From Methanospirillum sp. (GTDB lineage: Archaea; Halobacteriota; Methanomicrobia; Methanomicrobiales; Methanospirillaceae), in the NCBI GenBank assembly GCA_012728895.1, contig JAAYEG010000017.1, positions 1 to 64,000 of the forward strand: DNA of 64,000 bases, in the 5' to 3' direction. The translations under genes were made by a program, and so were the position numbers. How positions within the stretch are numbered: position 1 is the first letter of the stretch; each line of letters opens with the position of its first letter. The notes under the pieces were generated by a model. That model saw only the letters and a list, made by a program, of their open reading frames with translations, had not been told where the DNA came from and ran no database searches. Of this stretch, positions 1 to 10,868 are shown piece after piece.

Positions 1-1029
1 CGTCCCTGCGTATGCGTGGGTGTCCGGGACGGCGTGGTCCCCGGTGGTGCCGTCGCCCCAGTCCCAGCCGATCCGGGTGATCGCGGTACCGGCGGTGCCT
101 GCCGCCGACGTTCCGCCGACCGTGACCGTGGAGCCGGACACGGTCGGGTACAGGATCAGGGTCGGCGGGTAGGCCTGCGCCGGCGTCGGCGTCTCCGTCG
201 GCTCGACCTCCAACGTCTTCGTCGCCGTGTCGGAGCCGGCGCCGTTCGAGACCGTGAGCGATACAGCGTAGGTGTCCGGGTCCGCGAACCGGTGCGAGGG
301 GTTCTGAACGGTGGAGGTGGAGCCGTCGCCGAAGGTCCAGAGCCAGGTCTTCGCGCCGGTCGATTCGTCCGTGAACTGGACCGTGAGCGGCGCTCGCCCG
401 TCTGTCGGTTTAAAGGAGAACTCGGCGACGGGGGGGTCGATCGGCGGCGGGGGAACGGTGATCGCATGGATCACCTTGGGGGCGTCCCCGCCCGGGCCGG
501 AGGCGCGGAAGGTCGTGATGTAGTTCCCGGGCTGGGAATAGGTATAGACCCAGAAGGGGTCCGAGGTAATGGTGTAGTTCCCGTCCCCGGCGGTCCAGTG
601 ACGGGAGGTGACCTCGCCGGTCGAGGTGTCCGTGAAGCGGACGGTCAGGGGTCCGACCACTTTACAGGTGAACGAGGCATCGATAGCGACGGGGGGTGGA
701 CCCACATGAATTGTCTGTTTTGCTACGGGCTCGGTTAAAAGTGGAGCATTTATAACCGAAAGCGTCACCTCGTAGTCTCCCTGACTTGTGAAGGTATGGA
801 TAGGAGCGGATTCATCCGATGTTGAACCATCACCAAAATCCCACTGCAGTGTGACGCCTAATGGGGGAACTCCTCCCTGGTTATCATAGGTGTGATCGGT
901 GAATTGAACCGTCAACTTCGCCGGACCCGAAGTTACATTCGCGGTAAAACTCGCAAAACTCGTGGCCTCTGCGGGAAATGATAGGAGAAGAAGAGGAAGC
1001 AGGGCTACTATAGCGACCACCACGGGCAT
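1..1029 (-). CDS. PKD-domain surface protein, partial (C-terminus lies outside the window)
   Basis: Minus frame open from ATG at 1029 to the window edge; reads MPVVVAIVALLPLLLLSFPAEA (signal peptide), then repeated WDFGDGSTS...VTLSV PKD motifs. Not in the ORF track because it has no stop in the window. Confidence 0.8.
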   Translation of the reverse strand, partial: MPVVVAIVALLPLLLLSFPAEATSFASFTANVTSGPAKLTVQFTDHTYDNQGGVPPLGVTLQWDFGDGSTSDESAPIHTFTSQGDYEVTLSVINAPLLTEPVAKQTIHVGPPPVAIDASFTCKVVGPLTVRFTDTSTGEVTSRHWTAGDGNYTITSDPFWVYTYSQPGNYITTFRASGPGGDAPKVIHAITVPPPPIDPPVAEFSFKPTDGRAPLTVQFTDESTGAKTWLWTFGDGSTSTVQNPSHRFADPDTYAVSLTVSNGAGSDTATKTLEVEPTETPTPAQAYPPTLILYPTVSGSTVTVGGTSAAGTAGTAITRIGWDWGDGTTGDHAVPDTHAYAGT

Positions 1030-1210
1030 ATGGCGCTTGGAGCCGGCCTTCACAACCCCATAATCGGCAGGGCATTATTCTCCCTATCGGATAAGGTTTT
1101 CCAAACGGATCGGTGCCGGGACCGGGACCGTGCCCGGATCACAGTGAGCCGCCGTTGCGGACGGTCCCGATACCCGGAAAAGGGGGGAGAGCGGGGGCGG
1201 GCTTGAGATC

Positions 1211-2080
1211 TCAGGCGTAGATCATCGTCCCGACGCCGTCGCGGGTGAAGAGCTCGAGCAGGAGGTTGTGCTCGGTGTTGCCGTTGATGATGTGTGCGAA
1301 CTGCACGCCGCTCTCGAGGGCCCTGCACATCCCCTCGACCTTGGGGATCATCCCGCCAGCGACCTCGCCCGAACCGATCATCGCGAGCGCCTCGTCCCCG
1401 GAGAGCCGGCGGAAGACCCTCGTGCGGTCGCGGTCCATCACGCCGTCCACGTCCGTCATGTTGATCAGCTTGTAGGCCTTCAGCGCGACTGCGATCATCG
1501 CCGCCGCCGTGTCGGCATTGATGTTGAGCGAGTTTCCGTCGCGGTCGATCGCGATCGGGGCGATGACGGGGATGTACCCGTCGTCGAGCAGGGTCGACAG
1601 GAGCCCGGGGTTCACCTCCTGGATCTCGCCGACGTGCCCGAGGTCGACCTGCTCGTCCCGTTCCCCGACCCGGACCAGCTGGGGACCCATCCGTCGTGCG
1701 ACCAGGAGCCCGCCGTCGTTTCCCGAGATCCCGACACCGTGCGCCCCGCACTTCTGGAGGAGAGAGACGATGTTCGAGGAGATCTTGCCCACGAGCACCA
1801 TCTGCGCGACCTCGAGCGTATCCTCGTCGGTGACCCGCAGCCCCGCGACGAACTTGGGCTCCTTGCCGAGCGCCTTCATCTTCTCGGTGATCTCCGGGCC
1901 GCCGCCGTGGACGAGCACGACGCGGATGCCGATGTAGCGGAGCAGCACCACGTCCCGGATCGCCGCCTCGAGAACGGCCGGATCGACCATCGCGTGGCCG
2001 CCGAGCTTGATCACCATGACCGTGCCGTGGAACTGCTGGATGTAGGGCAGTGCCTCCGTCAGGACTTCAACGCGCCTCAT
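1211..2080 (-). CDS. argB: acetylglutamate kinase
   Basis: [31 protein letters not shown]...[10 protein letters not shown]...[15 protein letters not shown] at 2080 overlaps the argJ stop. Confidence 0.96.
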   Translation of the reverse strand: MRRVEVLTEALPYIQQFHGTVMVIKLGGHAMVDPAVLEAAIRDVVLLRYIGIRVVLVHGGGPEITEKMKALGKEPKFVAGLRVTDEDTLEVAQMVLVGKISSNIVSLLQKCGAHGVGISGNDGGLLVARRMGPQLVRVGERDEQVDLGHVGEIQEVNPGLLSTLLDDGYIPVIAPIAIDRDGNSLNINADTAAAMIAVALKAYKLINMTDVDGVMDRDRTRVFRRLSGDEALAMIGSGEVAGGMIPKVEGMCRALESGVQFAHIINGNTEHNLLLELFTRDGVGTMIYA

Positions 2081-3228
2081 GTCGTGTACTTCCCGTTGAT
2101 CTCGACGTAGCCCTCGGTCAGGTCGCAGCCCCAGGCCGTTGCCTCGCCCTCGCCGGCAGCGAGGTCGAGGCAGAAGACGACCCGCTTCCCGGACATCGCC
2201 GCCTTCGCCCTCGCGAGGTCGACCACGATCTCGCCGCGCGTCACGAGCGGGAGGGCGCTTGGGCCCTCGCCGATCGAGAGCGAGATCGAGTACGGGTCGA
2301 ACTCGACACCGGCCCGGCCGGCGGCCGCCACGATCCGACCCCAGTTCGGGTCCTGGCCGTAGACCGCGGTCTTGACGAGCGGCGAGCCGACGATCGTGCG
2401 GGCGACGACGGCGGCGTCCTCCTCCTCGGGGGCCCCGGTCACGTTCACCTCGATAAGCCGGGTCGCGCCCTCGCCGTCGGCCGCAATCTGGATCGCGAGC
2501 GCCCGGCAGCAGGCCTCGAGGGCCTTCTCGAACCGGTTCGGGTCGACCCTGCCGGCGGTGCCTGTCGCGGTCACGAGAGCGACGTCGTTGGTCGAGGTGT
2601 CGCCGTCGACGACCACACGGTTGAACGAGCGGTCGGCGGCGAGCCGGAGCGCCGCCGTCAGGATCGGCTGTTCGACCGCCGCGTCGGTGTACAGAAACGC
2701 GAGCATGGTCCCCATGTTCGGGGCGATCATGCCCGACCCCTTGCAGATCCCGGCGACCGAGAAACCGTCGGCCTCGATCAGGGCGTGCTTCTCCACGAGG
2801 TCGGTCGTCATGATCGCCCGCGCGGCTGCCGCCTCTCCCTCCTCGTCGTGCCTGAGCGAGCCCGAGAGCCCGCGGGCCTGCCGCCCGATCAGGTCGAGGT
2901 CGAGGTACCGGCCGATCACCCCTGTCGACGCGACGGCGCACTCCCGCTCGTCGATCCCCATCGCACTGCCGCCGATCGCGGCCATCGCGGCTGCATCCTC
3001 GATGCCGCGCCGGCCCGTGTGAGCGTTCGCGCAGCCCGAGTTCGCGATCAGGCCACCGAAACGCCCCCGCCTGACCCGTTCCATCATCAGCTCGACCGGC
3101 GCCGCGCGGACCAGGTTCGAGGTGAAGACACCGGCCGCGGTCCCCTCCGCACGGACCAGGGCGAGCCCGAACTTCCCGTCCTTGACGCCCGCGGCCTCGA
3201 CGCCCTCGATCGCGCAGATCGACCTCAT
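2077..3228 (-). CDS. argJ: bifunctional ornithine acetyltransferase/N-acetylglutamate synthase
   Basis: 383 aa; [41 protein letters not shown] and [15 protein letters not shown] motifs. Confidence 0.96.
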   Translation of the reverse strand: MRSICAIEGVEAAGVKDGKFGLALVRAEGTAAGVFTSNLVRAAPVELMMERVRRGRFGGLIANSGCANAHTGRRGIEDAAAMAAIGGSAMGIDERECAVASTGVIGRYLDLDLIGRQARGLSGSLRHDEEGEAAAARAIMTTDLVEKHALIEADGFSVAGICKGSGMIAPNMGTMLAFLYTDAAVEQPILTAALRLAADRSFNRVVVDGDTSTNDVALVTATGTAGRVDPNRFEKALEACCRALAIQIAADGEGATRLIEVNVTGAPEEEDAAVVARTIVGSPLVKTAVYGQDPNWGRIVAAAGRAGVEFDPYSISLSIGEGPSALPLVTRGEIVVDLARAKAAMSGKRVVFCLDLAAGEGEATAWGCDLTEGYVEINGKYTT

Positions 3229-3713
3229 TCGGCGGGCTCCCGGCCGGCCGCGAGCCCCTGGACGATGTCCGAGCGAGTCACGATACCGACCAGCTCGGCG
3301 CCCCGCATCACGGGCAGCCTGACGATCCCCTCGCGGAGCATGAGCGCTGCCGCGTCCGCGATCTCCAGGTCGCCCCCGATCGAGATCGGGGGCTCGCTCA
3401 TCACCTCGGAGACGGCCATGGTCCCGATGTCCGTGAGCGCCGCCTTGGTCTTCTCCCAGTTGATGAACTCCCGGATCGGCACCTCGATGATCTCGAGCGG
3501 CGACGGCAGCCAGAGGTCCTCCGAGGGCGGGCGGGTCGAGAGGAGGGCGAGCAGGTCCGAGTCGGTCACCATCCCGACCAGGCGCGTCCCGTCGAGAACG
3601 GGAAGCCCTCCTATCCGGTTCTCGCGCATGATCCGGGCCGCGTCACGGACGGTCGCTTGCGCCTGGATCGTGACCGGGTCCGGGCTCATGATCTCGCTGA
3701 CCTTCATTGTCAC
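3225..3713 (-). CDS. CBS-domain pair protein inside the arginine operon
   Basis: [39 protein letters not shown]...[14 protein letters not shown]; two CBS motifs; 4-nt overlap with argJ start. Confidence 0.9.
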   Translation of the reverse strand: MTMKVSEIMSPDPVTIQAQATVRDAARIMRENRIGGLPVLDGTRLVGMVTDSDLLALLSTRPPSEDLWLPSPLEIIEVPIREFINWEKTKAALTDIGTMAVSEVMSEPPISIGGDLEIADAAALMLREGIVRLPVMRGAELVGIVTRSDIVQGLAAGREPAE

Positions 3714-3716
3714 GCC

Positions 3717-4709
3717 TCAGGGTGCGACGCCGGCCGATCGAAGCCCGTCGTCCTCGTTGTAGCCGCACATCAGGTTCATGTTCTGGATCGCCTGGCCCGC
3801 CGCGCCCTTGACCAGGTTGTCGATCGCGGAGACCACGACGGCGCGGTCCTCGGATACCTCGACCGCCAGGTCGCAGTAATTCGAGCCGCGGACCGACGAG
3901 AGGCTCGGCGGCTGGTACCGGACGAAGGGTTCCCTCGCGTAGAACCTGCGGTAGAGCCCCTCGACCTCCTCCTGCTCCATCGGCTCCCGGAGCAGGATGT
4001 GAGCGGTCGTCAGGATACCGCGGTTGACCGGCAGGAGATGTGGCGTGAAGTAGCACCTGGCCTCCGACCCGAGCGCCGCCAGCTCCTGGCGCATCTCGGC
4101 GAGGTGCCGATGACCCGTCCACTTGTAGGCGGTGCACGTGTCGCCGACGTTCGGGTAGTGGGTCACGGCCGACGGATTGTCCCCTGCCCCTGAGACCCCC
4201 GTCTTCGAGTCGTAGACCACGGTCCTGGCGAAGGAGGCGAGCGGCGCTGCCGCGAGGGTCGCCCCCGTGGGGAAGCAGCCGGGGTTCGAGACGAACGGGA
4301 CCCCGACGACCGCGTCGCGACGGAGTTCGGGGATCCCGTAGGGGGCCGCGAACCAGTCGGTGTGCTCGACGGCGTAGACCGCCTCGAAGACCTCCTTCGG
4401 CAGCCGGTAGTCGGCCGAGAGGTCGACGACGCGGATCCCCCGGTCGAGGAGCGGGCGGGCGTACCGCATCGCCGCCGTGTGCGGGACGGCGAGGAACGCG
4501 AAGTCCGCCTCGATCCCCCCGACATCGGGGTTCGAGAAGACCAGGTCCGTGAACCCCGCGAGATGGGGGTGTACCTGCGTGAGCGGCGTGCCGTCGTGCT
4601 TCCGCGAGGTCACGACGGTCACCTCTGTCGAGGAGTGGGAGGCGAGCAGGCGGACCAGCTCGCCACCGGCATACCCGGAGGCCCCGACGATGGCGATCTC
4701 CATGCGCAT
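3717..4709 (-). CDS. argC: N-acetyl-gamma-glutamyl-phosphate reductase
   Basis: [23 protein letters not shown]...[36 protein letters not shown]. Confidence 0.96.
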   Translation of the reverse strand: MRMEIAIVGASGYAGGELVRLLASHSSTEVTVVTSRKHDGTPLTQVHPHLAGFTDLVFSNPDVGGIEADFAFLAVPHTAAMRYARPLLDRGIRVVDLSADYRLPKEVFEAVYAVEHTDWFAAPYGIPELRRDAVVGVPFVSNPGCFPTGATLAAAPLASFARTVVYDSKTGVSGAGDNPSAVTHYPNVGDTCTAYKWTGHRHLAEMRQELAALGSEARCYFTPHLLPVNRGILTTAHILLREPMEQEEVEGLYRRFYAREPFVRYQPPSLSSVRGSNYCDLAVEVSEDRAVVVSAIDNLVKGAAGQAIQNMNLMCGYNEDDGLRSAGVAP

Positions 4710-4743
4710 ATATCTATACGAGCGCGCTTTAAGGGGATCGATA

Positions 4744-5616
4744 TCAGCGGATGATCTTGGCGATCGGGAGCTCCAGGATGTCCTCGGCCCCCGCGGCCTT
4801 CAGGAGCGGGATCAGCCGGTTCACTTCCGACTTCTTGACCACCGTCTCGACCGAGAAGTACTCGATTCCGAAGAGCGCCGATACGGTCGGGCGCTTCAGG
4901 GCGGGCAGAGCGGCCATCAACGTCTCGACGGCGTGGGCGGGAACGTTCATCGAGAGCAGAGCCCTCGAGCGTGCGTCGAGGACGCCGAGCAGCAGGGTCG
5001 TGAGCTCGTCGATCGCCTGCCGGCGAGCCGGGTCGGCCCAGGCTTCGCGGTTCGCGACGATCACGGTGTACGACTCCATGATCTGGCCGATGATCTTCAG
5101 CCCGTTTTGCCTGAGCGTGGTCCCCGTCTCGGTCAGGTCGACCACCACGTCCATCAGGTCGGGGACTTTTGCCTCCGAGGCGCCGTACGACGGGAAGAGA
5201 TGCACCTCGATCCCCAGGTTCTCGAAAAAATCCCCGGTCAGACGGGGGTACTCGGTCGTCACCCGCGCACCCGGCCGGATCACCTCGACCGAGTCCGCCG
5301 GGTCGCCACCGTGCACCGCAACCACGATCCTGACCGTCCCCTCCCCCGTCTTGGAATAGTTGAGCTTCGCGACCTCGACCACGTCGGCGTCGGTCTCCCG
5401 GACCCAGTCGAGCCCCGATATCCCCAGGTCGAAGTAGCCGAGCCCGACGTACTGGGGGATCTCCTGCGGCCTTAGGATCTTGACCTTGCCGATCCTCTGG
5501 TCCCTGATCACGGGGTTGTAGTCGCGGTCGGTCCGCCTCACCTCGAGGTCGGCCTCGCGGAAGAGAGCGAGCGTCTGCTCCTCGAGCGAACCCTTCGGGA
5601 GCGCGATGCTGATCAT
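4744..5616 (-). CDS. hisG: ATP phosphoribosyltransferase (long form with C-terminal regulatory domain)
   Basis: [26 protein letters not shown]...[12 protein letters not shown]...[17 protein letters not shown]. Confidence 0.93.
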   Translation of the reverse strand: MISIALPKGSLEEQTLALFREADLEVRRTDRDYNPVIRDQRIGKVKILRPQEIPQYVGLGYFDLGISGLDWVRETDADVVEVAKLNYSKTGEGTVRIVVAVHGGDPADSVEVIRPGARVTTEYPRLTGDFFENLGIEVHLFPSYGASEAKVPDLMDVVVDLTETGTTLRQNGLKIIGQIMESYTVIVANREAWADPARRQAIDELTTLLLGVLDARSRALLSMNVPAHAVETLMAALPALKRPTVSALFGIEYFSVETVVKKSEVNRLIPLLKAAGAEDILELPIAKIIR

Positions 5617-5657
5617 GCGAAACATCATGCGCGGGAGAAGAGGATAAATGGCAGCGC

Positions 5658-6917
5658 TCAGTCGAGGAGGTGGACCACGAAGCCGGAGAGAACCTTCGGC
5701 TCGAACCAGGTCGACTTCGGCGGCATCACGAGCCCGGCGTCGGCGCAGTCGAGCACCGTCCCGATCGGGAGGGGCTGGAGCGCGAACGCCACCGCGAACT
5801 CGCCCGAGGCGACGGCGTCCGTCAGACGCGTCAGCGGCTTCGCCCCGCCGAGGTAGTGGAGGCGCGGGTCGCCACGCGGGTCTGTGATCCCGAAGATCGG
5901 GTCGAGCACCCGGTCCTGGAGGTACTGGACGTCGAGTCCGGTGATCAGCCCCTCCTCGGGGTTCCGGGGGAACGAGAGCTCGTACCACTGCCCGGGGAGG
6001 TACATGTGGAGCACGCGCCGGCCCGGTGCCACCGGTCCCCGCGGGGGGATGTGGAAGCCCCGCGCGTCGACGCCCTCTATCGGTTCGACCGTGCCGAGCG
6101 CCCGGAGCGCCCGGAGACAGCCTCCGGGGGTGAGGGGGCCGAGGTCGGCCAGGAGACGGGAGTAGCCGTGGAGCCGGACACGGTCGTGGGCGAAGAGGAC
6201 GGCCATGAACCGTCCGGACTCGGCCGTTCCCCTCCCCGAGGCCTGCCGCGCGGCGGCGACGGCGACCGCGGACTTCGCCCGGTGGTGACCGTCGGCGATG
6301 TACAGGGCGTCCACCCCGGTGAAGGCCTCCTCCAGGGCGGCGATCGCGGCGGGGTCGTCGATACGGTGGAGCCGGTGGCGCATCCCGGGCTCGGGCGCCG
6401 TCTCGGTCGAGACCGGGGTCTTCCTGGCGAGCCGTTCGATCCCGGCGTGCAGTCCGCCCGGGTCGCGGTACAGGAGAAAGACGAGGCCGGTGTTGGCGTT
6501 CACGGCCTCGACATGGCGCGTGCGGTCCCGTTCCTTGTCGTACCGCGTCTGCTCGTGCCTCCGGACCACCCCGGACTCGTAGTCGCCGACCCCGATGCAG
6601 GCGACCAGGCCCGTGTACGTCCGCTCGGGGGTGACGACCTCGTAGACATAGAACCCGGGAGAGGGATCCTGGCGCATGAGCCCGTCACCGAGGAGCTTCC
6701 GGAAGCGGCTCCCGGCGAGGGAGTAGATCCGGTCATCGCCGGCCGGAACGCCCGGGAGGTCCGCGTCCGCACGGATCACCGAGAGAAACGAGAGCGGGTT
6801 CTCCGCGATGATGCCGCGCGCCTCGCGGGCCGAGACGACGTCGTACGGCACGGACGGGATCGCCTGGTCCTGGCCCTGGGCCGGCCTGACGCCCGAGAAC
6901 GGATGGATCTGCACCAT
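5658..6917 (-). CDS. DUF1015-family protein
   Basis: MVQIHPFSGVRPAQGQDQAIPSVPYDVVSAREARGIIAENPLSFLSVIRADADLP...YIADGHHRAKSA is typical of DUF1015. Confidence 0.85.
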   Translation of the reverse strand: MVQIHPFSGVRPAQGQDQAIPSVPYDVVSAREARGIIAENPLSFLSVIRADADLPGVPAGDDRIYSLAGSRFRKLLGDGLMRQDPSPGFYVYEVVTPERTYTGLVACIGVGDYESGVVRRHEQTRYDKERDRTRHVEAVNANTGLVFLLYRDPGGLHAGIERLARKTPVSTETAPEPGMRHRLHRIDDPAAIAALEEAFTGVDALYIADGHHRAKSAVAVAAARQASGRGTAESGRFMAVLFAHDRVRLHGYSRLLADLGPLTPGGCLRALRALGTVEPIEGVDARGFHIPPRGPVAPGRRVLHMYLPGQWYELSFPRNPEEGLITGLDVQYLQDRVLDPIFGITDPRGDPRLHYLGGAKPLTRLTDAVASGEFAVAFALQPLPIGTVLDCADAGLVMPPKSTWFEPKVLSGFVVHLLD

Positions 6918-7411
6918 GGATCCCGGTTAACTTGGGCGTGAATCGACTTAAGTCCCTGTGCCGGCCCGGCGGACCGCGGCGCAGGGTGAACCGGCACCAG
7001 CGGCGGGGCGTGCAGAGGGGATCGGACGGAACGACCATGCTGAACGCCCTGACAAGCGGATGGGCAGGCCGGGAGTAGCGCTCTTCTCCCGGAAGGCAGG
7101 GTCATGGGGCAGGGTTCCGCTCCGCCGGTGACCGGGACCATGTCGGGGCTCGGTCCTTTCATTTCACTGCCACGGCAACCCGCAGCCGGACAGCGACCCG
7201 TGATGGAGGGGAGCGGACCCCGGTGCAGGGAGGAGACGAGATCCCCGCCGGCTCGATCCCGTCCCCTGGGATTCCGCTCTGAAAGAAGTCTGCAGTGCTG
7301 TTGAGAGGAACGGCCCGCACCGCTCCCGTGAGACGACGGGACGTCACCCGGGGCGGTCGATCCCGCGGGTCGGAAGCTCCCGGGCCGAGCGGAGAAGGAG
7401 CAACCCCTCCA

Positions 7412-7966
7412 TCACGCGGGACGGAGGGGGAGGGACTGGGGGATGCCCGGTTCCTGTGGGTCGGCCCGTTCGAGCCAGGCCTCACGCCAGAAGTGGAAGC
7501 AGGATCGGTCGCAGCCCTCGTGACGCTCCCCGTTGCAGTAGACGCCCTCGAGGAACACAGTCGGGCTCTTCAGTCGCCTCACCTCCCCGGTCGACTCGAG
7601 CTTGATCACCTCGACGGTCTTGAAGACCCTGAATACCCTGCCGCTGTATGACTCCATCTCGGGCATGAAGTAGAGACCCCTGCACCGCCGTCGCTCGTCC
7701 AGGGTTGCATAGATCTCTTCGAGATGCCGAACCCTGGCGTATTCTCCCGGCCGGAGGTCCAGGGGTTCGATTCCCGGGGATTCCGTCGGGGGTGCGGGGG
7801 CGCCGGGTGCCGAATCAGCGGTCAGTTGGTGATTGACGCCATGAAGCGCCTGGACCACCCTCGACCTGATGCCACGCCCGAGGCGTAAAGAAAGAGGTGC
7901 TGCCGGAACGCTCATGCGCAGAACCGTCGGGAGGAGGAAGTTACAACACGCTCGATCAGAATTCAT
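7412..7966 (-). CDS. conserved hypothetical protein of the type seen next to exopolysaccharide/sulfotransferase genes
   Basis: LDLRPGEYARVRHLEEIYATLDERRRCRGLYFMPEMESYSGRVFRVFKTVEVIKLESTGEVRRLKSPTVFLEGVYCNGERHEGCDRSCFHFWREAWL; start could be the internal M at 7915. Confidence 0.7.
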   Translation of the reverse strand: MNSDRACCNFLLPTVLRMSVPAAPLSLRLGRGIRSRVVQALHGVNHQLTADSAPGAPAPPTESPGIEPLDLRPGEYARVRHLEEIYATLDERRRCRGLYFMPEMESYSGRVFRVFKTVEVIKLESTGEVRRLKSPTVFLEGVYCNGERHEGCDRSCFHFWREAWLERADPQEPGIPQSLPLRPA

Positions 7967-8185
7967 TAGTGTGTTTAGTAAACATGATCCTACTTAATAA
8001 TTCGTTTCATATTCATGTTCATGGCCATGATATAAAGTTACCCCTCCCTCCGACCCGCCACCAGGGGGTCTCCGGTTACCGGGGTCCCGCCCCCCGGTTT
8101 TCCAGGGCGCCGGGAGAACGGCTCGGCGCGACGACGCTCATCCGATGCCAAGCCTGATATGGAGGATCGGCCAACCAGACAGGGG

Positions 8186-8647
8186 ATGATGGCGGAGCCG
8201 CTCCGGATCCACCGGGCCCGGGCCCACGACCTCCCCGGCGTCGCGGCGATCGAGCGGGTCTCGTTCCCGGACCCGTGGGACCAGTCCACCCTCGCCTGGA
8301 TCCTGGAGTACTGCGGCGACTTCTTCTTCGTCGCGACGGCAGGGAGCGCCGTGGCCGGGTTCCTGGCGGGCGCCGTCGAGGACACGGGCGAGCAGGTGAT
8401 CGGCCACATCTGCAACTTCGCGGTTTCCCCGGGGTTCCGGAAGCGCGGGATCGGCCGGCAGCTCGTCGCCCGTGTCGAGCAGCAGTTCCTGATCGCCGGG
8501 GCCTCTGCCGTCCAGCTCGAGGTCCGCGCCTCGAACCGTGAGGCGCAGGCCTTCTACCGGCGGTGCGGATACCGCGAGGTCTTCCAGATCCCCGGCTACT
8601 ACGCGAACGGCGAGGATGCGCACGTCATGATGCGCTGGTTCCGCTAA
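8186..8647 (+). CDS. rimI: ribosomal-protein-alanine N-acetyltransferase (GNAT)
   Basis: IEQVSFPDPW-like segment (IERVSFPDPWDQSTL), AVSPGFRKRGIGRQLV, LEVRASNREAQAFYRRCGY; alternative start 8159. Confidence 0.85.
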   Translation: MMAEPLRIHRARAHDLPGVAAIERVSFPDPWDQSTLAWILEYCGDFFFVATAGSAVAGFLAGAVEDTGEQVIGHICNFAVSPGFRKRGIGRQLVARVEQQFLIAGASAVQLEVRASNREAQAFYRRCGYREVFQIPGYYANGEDAHVMMRWFR

Positions 8648-9852
8648 CCGCGTCCGAGGGTCGCGTGTGCACGGGCGAGGTGGCGGGCCGCGAGGGCGGC
8701 GAGGAGGGAGAGCTCCCCCGCCAGCACGCCGGCCGCCACGATCTCGGCGAATGCCCGTGCATGCTCCCCCGGCGGGTTCCCGCCCCCGGCCACGCCGAGC
8801 AGGGCGAGGCACTCTGCCTGGGTCTCTATCGCGGTTCCCCCGCCGACCGTGCCGAGCGGCAGGGCGGGGAGTGTGACCGCGACGTAGACGCCGCCGGGGA
8901 CCGGTTCCACGGTCGTGATTGCGAGGGAGCCCTCGACCACGTGCGCGGGGTCCTGGCCACAGGCGATGAAGAGGGCCGCCACCACGTTCGCCGCGTGGGC
9001 GTTGAACCCCAGGGCGCCTGCGCGGGCCGAACCGACCAGGTTCTTGCGGGTGTTCACCTCCACCAGGCTCGCCGCGTCGGTCTTCAGGACGTCGTGGACC
9101 AGGTCCCCGGAGAGCTGCACGCCCGCCGCGACCGAGCGCCCACGGCCCGCCACCGCGTTCACGGCGGCCGGTTTCTTGTCCGTGCAGAGGTTGCCCGAGG
9201 TTGCGACCAGCCGTGCCCCCGTCGCGCTCTCTATCACGGCGCTCGCGGCCTCGGAGGCGATCGTGACCATGTTCATGCCCATCGCGTCCCCTGTCGTGAA
9301 CGCCAGCCGGACGTGGACCGAGGTCCCGGCGACCGAGCAGTCCGCCCCCACGAGCCGCCCGTGGCGCGTGGTCGCGTCGGCCGCCTCCTGCAGCTCGGGC
9401 AGGTGCCCCTCGACCCAGCGGACGACCTCGGCCGCGTGGGCGACCGACCGCGCCGCGAAGACCGGCGCGCGGGTCATCCGGTCGGCCAGGATCCGGCACT
9501 CGGCCCCGCCGGCCCGGGTGATGACGGAGGCCCCGCGGTTCACCGAGGCGACGAGTGCCCCCTCGGTGGTCGCCAGCGGGAGCCAGACCTCGCGGTCGAC
9601 GTGCTCCCCCCTGACACGGAGCGGGCCGGCGACCCCGACCGGGACCTGCACCGCGCCGATCATGTTCTCGCAGTTCCGCCGCGTCGCCCGTTCGGGCGAG
9701 ATCCCGTAGGCGCCGAGCGCGTGGAGTGAGACCCCGGTCTCCTCCTCGATGAACGCGCGGCGGACCGCCACGGCCTGTTTCGCGGGTAGCGACTGCTCGA
9801 GGGAATAGAGTTTAAGCGTGCCGCTCCGAAGTCTCTCAAGGTACCCGTCCAT
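8644..9852 (-). CDS. hmgA: hydroxymethylglutaryl-CoA reductase (NADPH)
   Basis: 402 aa; NCENMIGAVQVPVGVAGPL, TGDAMGMNMVTIASE, GTVGGGTAIETQAECL. Confidence 0.95.
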   Translation of the reverse strand: MDGYLERLRSGTLKLYSLEQSLPAKQAVAVRRAFIEEETGVSLHALGAYGISPERATRRNCENMIGAVQVPVGVAGPLRVRGEHVDREVWLPLATTEGALVASVNRGASVITRAGGAECRILADRMTRAPVFAARSVAHAAEVVRWVEGHLPELQEAADATTRHGRLVGADCSVAGTSVHVRLAFTTGDAMGMNMVTIASEAASAVIESATGARLVATSGNLCTDKKPAAVNAVAGRGRSVAAGVQLSGDLVHDVLKTDAASLVEVNTRKNLVGSARAGALGFNAHAANVVAALFIACGQDPAHVVEGSLAITTVEPVPGGVYVAVTLPALPLGTVGGGTAIETQAECLALLGVAGGGNPPGEHARAFAEIVAAGVLAGELSLLAALAARHLARAHATLGRG

Positions 9853-9884
9853 ACCGGAGTAATGGTCGGCGGAGATGATGAGAG

Positions 9885-10814
9885 ATGTGGGAGGTCGAGC
9901 AGTGGGGGATCGCCGTGCCGCGCGACCAGGGCGAGGTCGTCCGCCGACAACTTCTCGACGCCGGCCTCCTCGATCGCTCCCTGAGGGTCCGGGCCGGGGA
10001 GGACCGGCTCTGGCTCCCGGTCACCGGGCCCGTCGAAGGGGCGGTCAGGACGCGCTTTTTCGCGCGGGCGCCGGCACCGGAGATCCCGCGGCACGAGATG
10101 GTGGGGCAGATCGCGATCCTGCCCGTTGACGACGAGGAGGAGGCCACCCGCCTTCTCGCGGCGCGCCCGTCGATTCGGACCGTGCTCGTCCCGGAGGGAA
10201 ACGTCGAGGGACGGTTCAGGACGCGCCGGTTCCGGGTGCTGGCGGGAGAGGAGTCAACGGCGACGGAGATCCGGGAACACGGCCTGGTCTTCCGGGTCGA
10301 CCTCTCCGAGGTCTACTATTCGGCCCGGCTCGCGACCGAGCGGAAGCGCCTGACGGACCTCGTCGCGCCGGGGGAGCGGGTCCTCGACATGTTCGCCGGG
10401 GCCGGGCCGTTCGCGATCGCGCTCGCGCGGAGGGCGGGGTTTGTCGCGGCCTGCGACGTCAACCCGGCCGCTGTGGCGGCGCTGATCGAGAACTGCCGGC
10501 GGAACCGGACCCACAATGTGCTCCCTGTGCTGGCCGACGCGGCCCGGCTGCCGGGAGTGCTATCGCGGCCCTTCGACCGGGTGGTCATGAACCTCCCTCT
10601 CTCGCCGCTCCCGTTCCTCCCCGCGGCGTTCGCCCTCTGCCGGCCCGGCGGGACGATCCACCTCTACCACCTCCAGGCCTCGCGTGGCGAGGCCCTGCCC
10701 GCGTTCGCGCCGTTCCCGGTCGACGGCGTGGTCGAGAGCCGGGTCCGCTCGTACTCGCCGGGTCGGTGGCATGCGGTCTACGACATCACTGTCGGGCGCG
10801 AGACCGTCTCCTGA
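9885..10814 (+). CDS. trm5: tRNA (guanine37-N1)-methyltransferase Trm5 family
   Basis: VYYSARLATERKRLTDLVAPGERVLDMFAGAGPFAIALARR...NCRRN...VVMNLPLSPLPFL; class I SAM methyltransferase with NLP motif. Confidence 0.85.
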   Translation: MWEVEQWGIAVPRDQGEVVRRQLLDAGLLDRSLRVRAGEDRLWLPVTGPVEGAVRTRFFARAPAPEIPRHEMVGQIAILPVDDEEEATRLLAARPSIRTVLVPEGNVEGRFRTRRFRVLAGEESTATEIREHGLVFRVDLSEVYYSARLATERKRLTDLVAPGERVLDMFAGAGPFAIALARRAGFVAACDVNPAAVAALIENCRRNRTHNVLPVLADAARLPGVLSRPFDRVVMNLPLSPLPFLPAAFALCRPGGTIHLYHLQASRGEALPAFAPFPVDGVVESRVRSYSPGRWHAVYDITVGRETVS

Positions 10815-10868
10815 CCGGGCGCCGGCCCGGGAGGTCCCGCGGGACCGGTGCGACGCGGACGGGGACGC

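Noticed and set aside
2050-3762. 570-aa plus-strand ORF
   Set aside because: Antisense to argJ and the CBS gene; low-complexity Arg/Asp/Gly-rich translation typical of spurious frames in GC-rich DNA.
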